DNA from: Symsagittifera roscoffensis
Lineage: Eukaryota > Xenacoelomorpha > Acoela > Convolutidae
Length of the DNA stretch: 64,000 nucleotides
NCBI RefSeq assembly: GCF_963678635.1
Contig: NW_026971061.1
Location: 1-64,000, forward strand
Reading direction: 5' to 3'
The notes below the pieces were generated by a model, which saw nothing but the letters and a program-made list of their open reading frames with translations, made no database searches and was not told the origin of the DNA. Made by a program: the position numbers and the translations under genes. Position 1 is the stretch's first letter. Every line of letters begins with the position of its first letter. Shown in pieces: positions 32,649-41,828 of this stretch.

Positions 32649-32665
32649 TCCTAGATCCGCCCCTG
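32272..32665. mobile_element. hAT-type MITE, 394 bp, with GATTTAAT target duplication
   Basis: Starts CAGGGGCGGATTTAGG and ends CCTAGATCCGCCCCTG, an inverted terminal repeat. It is flanked on both sides by the exact 8-bp direct repeat GATTTAAT (32264-32271, 32666-32673). An 8-bp duplication with CAGGGG ends is the hallmark of hAT elements. It has no transposase, so it is non-autonomous. It holds a run of about 24 C, whose exact length may be unreliable, and the core GGCGCC-TTT-GGCGCC type palindrome. It is the best-preserved form of the sequence found in the 801-bp array, in the opposite orientation. Confidence 0.88.
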
Positions 32666-32818
32666 GATTTAATATTTATCTCCACATAAATTTTTGAAAG
32701 GAACAGCTCCAAAGAATTAATATTCCAAAGAATTGAGTTAGATCATCGGAACTGAATTTGAAATCTTTATTTTTGCACCATGGCTGTGCAAAAACTTGTT
32801 ATGGGAGAGTCAAATAGC

Positions 32819-33053
32819 TCAACTCTGCAGTAGGTTCTGAAGAATAAAGGCGAATGTAATAGTTGTCATCTGACTGATTAGAGTTGAACTTAGACAGCAT
32901 CCCATCTCGTGACAAACACGTTCTGGGTCTCCGTCGTGGTAGTTTACACACTCGTAGCAAGTTGATAGTCCACAGTTGTTGTCGAAAAACACTTCGCCTG
33001 CATGCGGAACATCTCCTAAAGTATTCAAAAGCTCACCTTGTGCGCAGAAAATT
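32819..33053 (-). CDS. Six-cysteine gene, last exon, C-terminal membrane anchor
   Basis: An acceptor-like TTTCTAG (minus strand) opens the exon at about 33053. It encodes a lead-in, then C-x4-C-x2-C-x11-C-x4-C-C, then a hydrophobic end (TITFAFILQNLL) close to the stop. That end suggests a GPI signal or tail anchor on a secreted protein. The first exon with a signal peptide was not found. The cysteine spacing matches five other small proteins in this window. The shown ORF has no ATG at its natural start, which fits an internal exon boundary. Confidence 0.55.
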
Positions 33054-33228
33054 CTAGAAAAGTATGGGTTTTATAGTGTTGTTATTTTTGTCCACTTTTT
33101 AGCTTGTCATGTAGCCATTATGATGAATATTGAATGAGGAAATTAATTATACACAAATTATGTTTAGTTGTTGACATAGTTTATTGCAAACTCGGGGTTT
33201 TACTCTCCTAAAACAATTTGTTTCCACG

Positions 33229-33434
33229 CAGGGGCGGATTTAGGGGGGAGGAGGCGGGGATTCGACCTGAGGAAGGGGTGAACCAACCAAAGGGCCCCCG
33301 ATAGCTTTATTTTATGACATCCATTTTCGACCGACCAGCCCTAAAATTGTTCTAAAGGCGCCTTCAGCGTCAATATAAACTAACTTTTAAGAGGATTGCC
33401 CCCCAACCTCGAGAAAATCCTAGATCCGCCCCTG
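33229..33434. mobile_element. hAT-type MITE, 206 bp, with TTTCCACG target duplication
   Basis: Begins CAGGGGCGGATTTAGG and ends ATCCGCCCCTG, and is bounded by the exact 8-bp repeat TTTCCACG at 33221-33228 and 33435-33442. It is an internally deleted relative of the 394-bp copy and keeps the GGCGCC-like core in worn form. Confidence 0.87.
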
Positions 33435-33627
33435 TTTCCACGAAGCATTCTGGACATCTACTTAAAGTTTAAATTGAAAACAGCAAACATTTTGAAAGTA
33501 AAATCATGAAGTGGTCAAATTTGATGTTTATTGTAATATATAGTATGTTTTATTATTGTTCCGACTTTCGATACGAAAGTAACGGATTATTTTTACAATT
33601 ATAAATTTGTTATTACAAAATATTATT

Positions 33628-33792
33628 TTAAATACACTTGCCTCCACTTGCAGTGCAACACTCCTGGCAGAATTTTTCATCGCCGTTATAGGCTGAGAGG
33701 CAGTTACTACAAGTGGGGTTATCGAAAGTGCACTCCCATCCAGCTACTTGTTCGATCAAAACTAATTGAACCAGACTCAAAACCAAAATCAT
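33628..33792 (-). CDS. 54-aa secreted six-cysteine peptide
   Basis: A compact ORF starting with a hydrophobic signal peptide of about 17 residues (ILVLSLVQLVLIEQVAG). Its mature part holds exactly six cysteines, C-x6-C-x2-C-x10-C-x2-C-C, plus a seventh near the end (GGKCI). All of it lies in one exon. The complete signal peptide plus a cysteine core in 54 codons makes chance unlikely. It shares the cysteine pattern with the genes at 32.8, 38.2, 43.9, 55.9 and 63.0 kb. The function is unknown; a small disulfide-rich secreted factor or extracellular structural peptide is plausible. Confidence 0.65.
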   Translation of the reverse strand: MILVLSLVQLVLIEQVAGWECTFDNPTCSNCLSAYNGDEKFCQECCTASGGKCI

Positions 33793-35344
33793 GATCCAAA
33801 ATGCTTAGGTTTTGTTAATGATTGAGTGAGTCAAAGTCAATTGTAGTAAAAACAACAAAATGTATAATTCATTTATCCCATTGTGCAACATAGTGCAACA
33901 AATATTTGAGCCACTGATTTTTGCTTCTTCGAGCAAAAAACATGCAATTATCTGAAGATGCAGCTTTAAAAAGATTGGCAGATTATTCATTAAATCTCAA
34001 ACTTGTTTTGAAACAGCTATGGATTTCAAATCACGCAGAAGTTGATCAAAATGTCCGCTTCCTTGTCAAAATGCGAGCCTTTTATTTTCAGATAACCTTA
34101 AGTTGAGCGATGCAAATCTATGTATGCCAAGTTTTTCACCTATTGAATACTCTGAACAAATGATTGACTGGACACATAAGGATTAAAAAGATTACTTGCA
34201 TGGTATATAAATTCAATTCAATTGTTTAAAGTCGACAATTGTTTCTGTTTTTTGAATCTGAGAGTAAGCGCTTGAAAGGATAAAATAGAACTTTGACGCA
34301 ACTCCAAACACCGCACTGCTTTAAAATGCATTGTATTGGTGTATTCAGCGATTGGATGATCATAACTAACAAAATGGATGATACTTACATGTTGGAAGAT
34401 CATGTTGTGGTTGGATGTGAGGTGATCTGTATTGAACAGGTGTGCAGGGATCCCAATCAGGGTCAGCTGGTCCCTTTGTGCTCCAGCTGCATTGGAGAGA
34501 TCACAATATGCTCGAAAATCGAGGCTGGAAGAAAGTGGAGAGAGACGAAATTCGACCGAGAAAGACAGAGCTGAAGAAAACGCGACAATCGGCAGTTCAG
34601 TTGGTCCGGGACAGAACCTTTAGATATGATACGCAAGCGATTAAAACTCAATTGAAAAAAAAACTGTAGAAACAGAGAGCTCGTGACAGGAAGAATAAAG
34701 ATTTGATATAGGTAACCAACCGACTCACCAGAGATATTGAAGACTTTAATTTTCGATATGGGGCCTAAGACCGACAGTGAATCCTATTTTTAGCTACCCA
34801 CAATGAGATGATCTTCATTATTAAATGAACACTTGTAGTGAACCTTTCAAATTAACATTGGATCACCAAAAAATAAGGAAAGATAATACATTTTTAAAAT
34901 GTATTGTATTAGCTTCAAGTGCGCTAGCCGGAGATCTAGTTGCGAGATCAACATTGAACCGGTGGCTAGCTGGCTGTTTGTTCCACTTTGCTTGATTTTT
35001 ATATTTTTATTAGACACATGTAACGGCAAACCACCCGCTTAATTTGACCTCAAAGGATGCTCTGCTCGAAAACTTGGTATATTCTATTGTTTGTATTGCT
35101 CGACCAAGGTTAGCTTAAACTTTAACGCATTAAAAAACTACTACTACTTAGTTTTGACTGTGCTTGTCCGAAATCGATGCATAAAAATTTGGCGCCACAT
35201 TTACAAAAAAAAGTAGCTGTTGGTGACTTTTTTGCTCCACTTAAATAGTTTTTGATATAAGTCATATAACTTTTCGCTCCAAAGAGATCGATCAAATTAA
35301 GACGTGTTTAAAGAAACAACATATGCAGTACTTGATTAAGTTTG
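33793..35344. other. Mostly non-coding interval with one GC-richer ORF cluster
   Basis: Between about 34410 and 34670 GC rises and overlapping plus-strand frames stay open. One (34293-34574) is rich in Cys and Trp at its middle, another (34442-34669) is Lys/Arg-rich. They do not show the six-cysteine pattern or a recognised domain, and could be a transposon remnant or an exon. The rest shows no gene. Confidence 0.3.
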
Positions 35345-35715
35345 CACATCTTAGCCAAAAAGTGCACTTTTTATGGCCAAAGAGTGCAATTTTTGGTCTA
35401 AGCGAGGTAATATTGGACAAAAAGTTCACTAGTTGACGAAAGTGTGCACTGGTTGCCTAAGTGAGGTAATAATTGTCAAAATGTTCACAAGTTGGCGAAA
35501 GTGTGAACTAGTTGGTTTAAGGGAGGTAATTTTAGTCAGAATGTGCACTACTTTGCCAAAGTGTGCTTTAATTGCTCAAACGTGCACTAGTTGGCCAAAT
35601 AGTGCAATACTTGGTCGAGTGGTGCACTAGCTGGCCTACTTAAATAAGTAATGTTGGTCAAAGTGTGCACTAGTTCGTTAGTGTGTGCATTAGCTGGCCA
35701 GTAGGTGCACTAATT
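35345..35715. repeat. Diverged minisatellite built on GTGCACTAGTTGGCCAAA
   Basis: An imperfect 18-20 bp unit close to GTGCACTAGTTGGCCAAA recurs about 15 times. A higher-order period of about 60 bp, marked by GAGGTAAT, is visible at about 35404, 35463 and 35523. The 65-codon ORF across it has Cys at intervals only because of the repeat. Confidence 0.75.
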
Positions 35716-37149
35716 GAAAAATTATGGCACATTTCGGCTCGCTTCGCATAAGTTAACAATTGATTGAACATAGTATCTGCATATCATGCATCTAGTGAGT
35801 CAACGTGAATTTATTTCATCCTTTAAATTAAAATTTTTAAATGATGTTATGAAATAATTTGTTTATGAGTAGATGCATTGTAACAGAAACAAGAGTGTTT
35901 TAATTATACTTTGTAATTCTCCAGATATTACACTAGCGGAACGCATTATCACATTTTTGATTCGCGAAAAAATCTTTCAAGTTAAATTTTTCGAGTAACT
36001 GAAAAATCAATTTAGTTACTCTGATAGATCACAACAAGTTTCGACGATTTGTCTTCAAATTACGTAATAAAGGTACGTTTTAGGCAAAAGTACACAAGTG
36101 GAGAAATTAAACGCAAAAAATATATATATTCTCTGAACAATAGTTTTCAAGAATCATTTTGAACAAAATTTACGGTCAATTAACAAAATATTTTACATTG
36201 AGCGATAGAGTTACCATCTATGTTTGATTTCAAGGACGTATCAGACATATCATTTTAGTCTCAAAGTGCTAATTTTTACCTTTTGCAGTAGGTTTGCCAA
36301 AAACACTTTTTTTATTGTAAACGTTTGGATTTATTTCAACTGAACGATTGGATTTATATGGGCGAAAGCTCAGCGGTCAAAAACTGTGATATATTTTTGA
36401 AACTCAGACAAGTTTTCAAAAAAAAAAGAAAAAAATACTTTAAGCAAATGAAAACCAGTACTTTCAGTCAAAGACTAGACAGACTGGAAAGCCCTTGAAA
36501 TCAATCACTCTTACTTCTTCAGGGGGTAGCTGAAATCATTTTGGGTCGGTCGAAATACCATTTCTTATAAAACTGGATGCAAAAATTTTGCACAATACAG
36601 CTTTTAAATATACTGGAGAAAGAAAGTAAGGCATTCAAACAAATTTGAGCAATTCAAAAGATTTTTGAAAAAAATATTGTGATCATAAAATAGCTTCATT
36701 CCTCGTGTGAAAACATAACGTTTTGAACACTTCTTTGACCTGAGTCGGTTAAAACAGCAAAACTTGAAATTTCACGAATTTTCAGACCTTTTTATTAGAG
36801 CAACCAAAATTGAGGACTTTTGATCAGGTGTGTACCAGTTGGTACATAAAATTTTCATTTCAATTTGCGAGAAAAGCAAATAAAAAACATTTTTTTTGCG
36901 AAAAAAGCATTAGGGTTGAAATTTGAAGCTAAAAAAATGAGTTTTTTGAAATGTTTTTGTGAATTTTATGCAATTTGTTTGTAAGTTTTCTTGTTAAAAA
37001 TGGTATAAATCAATCTTCAAAAATAATAGTTACCAATTTATTTGTGTTCACTTAAGACCAAATATAACGGTTTTTTGTTTAAGTTTTTCTAGTTGCCTTA
37101 CTTTTTTCTTCCAGCATAGGCATTTTAGAAAAATTCAACATTTGCGTTT
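35716..37149. other. Non-coding AT-rich interval; left arm of a long inverted repeat at its end
   Basis: No ORF of interest. The stretch about 36880-37130 has a diverged reverse-complement partner at about 38690-38950, with phrases such as ACCAATTTATTTGTGTTCACTT matching TGAACACAAATAAATTAGT. The two arms enclose the six-cysteine gene at 38191. Confidence 0.4.
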
Positions 37150-37157
37150 AATATTGC

Positions 37158-37365
37158 GGCTCTTTTTCCTTCCCCCCCCCCCCCCACCTCACTCAAACAT
37201 GAATTTTATGGTCTAACGAGTGGTTTTACAAGGTTAATTATGAAGACCATATATGCTTGTTATGGCCTAATTAATCTGCATGTCATTTTTTACGACAATC
37301 TGACAAAGTTAACAGTATTTTCAAATATAAAAATTTGCAGGTGAGGGGGAAAAGGAAAAAGAGCC
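37158..37365. mobile_element. 208-bp MITE with GGCTCTTTTTCCTT termini
   Basis: About 20-bp inverted ends (GGCTCTTTTTCCTT... and ...AAGGAAAAAGAGCC) are flanked by the exact 8-bp repeat AATATTGC at 37150-37157 and 37366-37373. There is no coding capacity. The 8-bp duplication points to hAT-like or P-like transposition. The ends lack the usual hAT CA...TG, so the class is open. A second copy in reverse orientation lies at 44501-44699. Confidence 0.82.
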
Positions 37366-37375
37366 AATATTGCTT

Positions 37376-37473
37376 ACTGTTATAACGTTAAAAATGGTCT
37401 TAGCAAACTAAATTCATGTTACCGACTGTTATAACGTTAAAAATGGTCTTAGCAAACTAAATTCATGTTACTA
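37376..37473. repeat. 49-bp tandem duplication
   Basis: The sequence beginning ACTGTTATAACGTTAAAAAT is repeated twice in tandem with a 49-bp period and no visible change, directly after the MITE. A recent slippage or repair event fits. Confidence 0.75.
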
Positions 37474-37607
37474 TAGTTTTCAAATTAATTTTTTTCCATT
37501 TTAAATTTACCATAGAGTGACTAATTTATTTCATAGAACAATTTTTCAACTTGATTCAGCCTCTGTAAAAATTTTGTGTTTTCCAATTGAAAAAAAAAAT
37601 AAAGAAA

Positions 37608-37913
37608 TGAGCTAGGATTTTCTCGAGGGGGGGATTTTCAAAAAATTTTTGAAAAATTTTGTCGCCCGTTTTTTTAGGTCGACCAAATTGAGTTTTCGAG
37701 CTCTCCCAAAGCGCTGTTTTGTCCCTATTGTGGCCTAATTTTCTGCGCCGCAGGCAAATTTTTGAAAAAAAATAGGCCAAAAAAGGCGTTTTTAGGCACT
37801 TTTTGGAAAACTTTGACCAAAAAATTGCGTTTTTTCGGCGCCCCCTGCAGGGGGTCGAATCCCTGAAGGGAAAAAGCGTCCGCCCCCCGCCCCCTCCCTA
37901 AATCCGCCCCTTG
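37608..37913. mobile_element. Truncated hAT-type MITE remnant
   Basis: Begins within the element at CTAGGATTTTCTCGAGGG (the outer CAGGGGCGGAT is missing) and ends CTAAATCCGCCCCTTG on the other side. The internal sequence matches the 394-bp element. No target duplication can be found because one end is lost. Confidence 0.7.
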
Positions 37914-38190
37914 AATTGAGTTATAATTTATGAACATACCCCTAACTTTTGGATCGAAATGGGTATTTTTGGGTGAGTTTCATGCAAAGTTTTCAGTCAG
38001 GTTATCTAAGAAACTTCAAAAATGTTAGAGTTCAAAACAAGTTAGATGCCTAAATGTGATCAAATTTGCCTAAACTTATGCGCAAGATTTAAGAATTTTA
38101 AAACCAATTGTAGTTTGAGAAGAATAATTTCTCAAATGTTTATGTGGTTTTTTCATAGCGGCCAGGTATACGTGTATATGTGGGCCAAAG

Positions 38191-38553
38191 ATGATTCAAA
38201 TTTTTCTTCTTGTGATTGGTTTTCAATCAATCCTCGGCGATATACAATGCCCAAATATGACGCAGGAAGATTGTGGCGATATCAATGGCATTCTGCAGAA
38301 CATTTCTCAGTTTTACTGGAGCACATCTTCATTCCAAATTGAGCAAAAATGCAGATTAGAAAAAACGAAAAGCGATTTCTTTGCATGTTTACAAGCTGAA
38401 ACTTCTAAAGATGATGCAGCAAAGGGTTCGCTGTATACTGCCTGCTCCATTTTTCAAAAACCAAAATGTCCAAAATGTAAGGAATTAGTGCGCAATTCAA
38501 CAATCTGTGAGATGCTTAACTGCTGCAAAAAAGGTAATTTGTTCTCTTTATAA
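38191..38553 (+). CDS. Secreted cysteine-rich protein ending in the six-cysteine module
   Basis: A signal peptide of about 16 residues (IQIFLLVIGFQSILG) is followed by a region with several cysteines and an NIS glycosylation site, then C-x7-C-x2-C-x9-C-x4-C-C near the end. A splice donor, AAG|GTAATT, lies at 38534, just after the double cysteine, so the exon probably ends at 38533 and the last few codons of the open frame are intronic. The extra N-terminal cysteines make this the largest member in the window. The six-cysteine spacing links it to the neighbouring small genes. No named family is recognised. Confidence 0.65.
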   Translation: MIQIFLLVIGFQSILGDIQCPNMTQEDCGDINGILQNISQFYWSTSSFQIEQKCRLEKTKSDFFACLQAETSKDDAAKGSLYTACSIFQKPKCPKCKELVRNSTICEMLNCCKKGNLFSL

Positions 38554-39339
38554 TCTAAAAAAATATTCTTTATGCCAGAATTCTAATCCAGCGTGAAGTG
38601 AGCTTTGTCTTTACTTAAATCAATTTTTAATCAAAATATTTAAGTAAGTTTTTCAGCTTAGCTCTAAACATCTATCTGCGTATATACTGGAGAAAAAAGT
38701 ACAGCATTTAGAAAAATTAAAAACAAAAAACCCAACAAATGTTTTTAGTGAACACAAATAAATTAGTAACTATTAACTTTGTTTTGCTCGGAGAAAATTA
38801 TTTACTGAATTTTAATAAATAATAAATAAAACAATTGCAAAAAATTTACAAAAGCTTTAAAAAAAACGCATTTTGTATGAGTTTAATTTCAAACTCTTTT
38901 CCTTTTTTCACGTAAAATTTTAAGCCGCGCATCAAAACTTGTTTTTAAGTTGCATCTCTTACGAAATGAAATGAAAGTTCTCAGTAATTACTTGTTATTC
39001 CGAATCAAAAAAGAACGATTTTGGTTTCTAAAATGTAAGGGCTTAATGTTTGTGAGATTTCAAATTTTCGCTGTTTCAATTACTTCAGGCAATAAATATG
39101 CTCAAAACGTAGTTTTTTCACACCAACATTGGAAAAATTTTATAAGCACATGATTTTATAGAAAAAGTTTTTGAGTTCTGAAATTTTTTGGTTGCATTAT
39201 TTTCTTGCTCCAGAATATGTTCATGGTTATCGTTTAGAAACCTGATCACTGCGCTTTTGATGATTCCCAATTGAAAAGCTTAATTAGAATTGTGGTCCCG
39301 CTAAACCACTTGTAACCTAATTGAAGTACTTCGAACAGG
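38554..39339. other. Intron or intergenic DNA, including the right inverted-repeat arm
   Basis: Contains the partner (about 38690-38950) of the inverted repeat at 36880-37130. No further exon of the gene at 38191 could be identified. A 67-codon ORF at 38950 has no protein-like character. Confidence 0.35.
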
Positions 39340-39560
39340 TGCCCATTTAGGGGGGCGGGTGACGTTGGACGCCCTCTTCCCCTCAGCGATTTCCTCCCCT
39401 CATCACCCAAAGCTCCCCACTTTGGTATTATTTTATGACATCCATTTTCGGCTGACCAACCCAAAAACTTTCCAAAGGCGCGTTTGGCGCCAATATCTTT
39501 TAAAGTTGCAAGGGACCGCGTCAAAAAAACGCAATTTTTTAGCCAAACTTAGAAACAGCA
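39340..39560. mobile_element. Worn hAT-type MITE remnant
   Basis: Keeps CATTTAGGGGGGCGGG, the ATGACATCCATTTTCGG block and AAGGCGCGTTTGGCGCCAATAT as in the 206- and 394-bp copies. The terminal CAGGGGCGGA is mutated and the far end missing. Confidence 0.65.
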
Positions 39561-40540
39561 AAAAAACATTTTAAAGTACAACCGACCGGATAATAAAACC
39601 AATCAGTCTGTAAATTATTTGATTTTTGTCGAAGAAAAAATAGCCCCCGGAAGCAATAAAATGGCATTCTTTTTGTGAACAAAAAACTTTTAGAAAAATC
39701 ATGAACTACTTTTGAAAAATATTAGTCGGACTTTTGTGTAGGACCGGCAAGAACTTTTTGAGACCATACTTCCTAAATAGGTTTATAACGACACACTGCT
39801 TCTGAACTAGCACTCTGTTCATTCCAATTTGTATCGACAGAACGATAGACAGTTACAAGATTCTGAAAAGCAAAAACAAGAAAAGTCGATTTCAAGCTAA
39901 GTCGTTTTCAAGAAAAACTACCAAAGATATCCTGTTGTTCTGCAAGTAGCAACAGACTATTTCGAACACAACGGTTTGAAAAAACCTCATGCTATCGAAG
40001 ATTGTTACAAATTCAAAAAAAAAAAATTCCAAACTTTTTGTTAATTAGATTAGATGCAAAAATTAGATGCAAAACTGACAGAAAAAATTATATTGGCTGA
40101 AAACGTTGAAATTGTAGTAGAAAAATATCTTAAATTGATTTTTAAAATTTTCTCAAGTAAAATAGTATAGTTTTTGTTCCGGCTTTTGAAAATTGTGAGT
40201 TAAATATGTATGCCGGGGGTTATTTTATTTGTTCAGATCGATTTTAGAAAAGTTTACTGCGTATATGCATCGATCCGGAAATCTTGGGATTGCCAAGGGA
40301 GTAAGCTTTCATAACTAAAGTGCGGTTTTTCTCCTTAAATAATACTTTGTGCGTTTAATATGCGAGCTATTTAGTTGTGGCAATTTATCTGCACTCATAA
40401 TCGTTTTAAAGTGAATCGAGGCAAGCTATAATTGGCCTTATTAATTCCATAAGCAACCCAAGTTTTAACACCTCGATATTGTCAGCCTGAAGTCGTAATT
40501 TGTCAATTTTTCATTTACCAACAAAATATTCGAGACCAAT
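39561..40540. other. Non-coding interval
   Basis: AT-rich DNA with no ORF or repeat I can support beyond a TTTTTGTTCCGGCTTTT string at about 40173 that resembles the 5' end of the short repeat family seen at 41305 and 56779. Confidence 0.35.
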
Positions 40541-40595
40541 TAATGGGCAGTCAGAACATTCAGGGCTTTGCTCTGATACAGGCAGTCTTGTTTCA
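40541..40595. repeat. 3'-end fragment of a short interspersed repeat (AGGGCTTTGCCCT family)
   Basis: GGCAGTCAGAACATTCAGGGCTTTG and CAGGCAGTCTTGTTT match the 3' ends at 41775-41828 and 57068-57119. Only the end of the repeat is present, as expected of a 5'-truncated or fragmented copy. Confidence 0.6.
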
Positions 40596-40663
40596 TTATT
40601 CAGTCATTTTCGGCAATCGCAAAAAGGAAGCAAACCCTCTGTTTGTTTCCTTTGTTCTTCTTT

Positions 40664-40792
40664 TGTTCTTTCATTTCCTTTGATCGTTCCGACAAAATTT
40701 TAACATGCTTGAAGACTTGTCTCTGGAATCCAGGAAAATACAGACAGAAAATTGTGCGCCCATCCAGTGCAAAGCTTAGTCTCGTATTGTTA
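40664..40792. repeat. Interspersed repeat with CTCTGGA-TCCAGAG palindrome, copy 1
   Basis: Contains TTTGATCGTTCCGACAAAAT, then ACTTGTCTCTGGAATCCAGG, then TTGTGCGCCC and TTAGTCTCGTA. The same blocks in the same order occur at about 41030-41150, 54727-54815 and 57539-57658. A mobile short element or the end of a longer one is likely. The palindrome could act as a hairpin terminus. Confidence 0.65.
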
Positions 40793-41019
40793 CCTCTGAT
40801 CGTTTTTTGCAAAGTAATGCAAGTTTGAAAAATGGTAAATTGGCCAAGCTCTGGACTAGTTCATGCGCGCTTTGAAGATTTTAATCATAACGCTGAAAGC
40901 GTCACACGATTATTTATGGGTGGCAAAATATTCCGCAAAGCAAAATTAAACCAAGGTGACAGTACGAGGCCAAACTGTGCTTTTTCTGAAATGTAAGCGG
41001 ATTTCGCAAGAAGGACGCT

Positions 41020-41150
41020 CCCTTTGTTCTTCTTTTGTTTTTTTATTTTTTTTGATCGTTCCGAGAAAATTTTAACATGTTTTTTAGACTTTTCTCTGAA
41101 ATCTAGGAACATACAAACTATCCAGTGCATAGTTTGGCATCGTAATAGAA
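41020..41150. repeat. Interspersed repeat with CTCTGGA-TCCAGAG palindrome, copy 2
   Basis: TTTGATCGTTCCGAGAAAAT, TTTTCTCTGAAATCTAGGAAC and ATAGTTTGGCATCGTAAT match copy 1 with the palindrome partly eroded. It is preceded by the same CCTTTGTTCTTCTTTTGTT lead-in. Confidence 0.6.
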
Positions 41151-41304
41151 TTGAGGCCAGCTAATTGTTTGTGTTAATTTTTTACGACTCAAATTTTTTC
41201 ATTTGATTTTTGATATTGTTGAACAAATATAAACGTTGGACAAGATGCTTCGTAGTATGAAACGTTACTGTACAAAATAAAACTGGAGGAACTATTTTTA
41301 ATTT

Positions 41305-41828
41305 TTTGTTCCGTCTTTCCTATCGGAAGTACAGGAATGTTTGTTCTACCTCCGGGTGGTTTTTTTTCTTCAGACATATTTCGACTATTTAACTAGCCAT
41401 TTTTGACAAAAATTTTCTTTATCATTCAACATTTTTTGTAGTTCTTAGCTTCTATTGAAAAAATTTATCAGCTGAGATCTTTTTCGTGAAGTTATAGGGG
41501 GTTAAAGGTTGCCATTTCGGGCAATTCTGGTCAACTAACGCGCGATATATTTCTCGCTATTAACGCGTAAGCAAAGAATTAATCCGTCTTAGAGAAATCG
41601 CTCCAAATTGATGGAAAGAAGTTTGCTAGTTGTAATTGATTTGTTACTAGAAGCAAAATTGATCACTTCATATGCGTGTGGGGGGATAATTTTCACAAAA
41701 ATCTAAAACTATAATTTTTTTCATTTTATTTTATTACATTTATTTTTTCATGTTATAACTGCTCCATAGACACTAAAAGGCAGTCAGAACATTTAGGGCT
41801 TCGCCCTGATACAAGCAGTCATGTTCTT
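41305..41828. repeat. Long copy of the TTGTTCCG...GCAGTC repeat family
   Basis: Begins TTTTGTTCCGTCTTTCC and ends GGGCTTCGCCCTGATACAAGCAGTC. The inner part GATATATTTCTCGCTATTAACGCG is shared with the roughly 340-bp copy at 56779-57119, which has an internal deletion by comparison. No coding capacity is seen. Confidence 0.6.

Noticed and set aside
35433..35630. Cys-spaced 65-codon ORF
   Set aside because: Regular cysteines come from the minisatellite repeat, not from a protein; it lacks the six-cysteine pattern.
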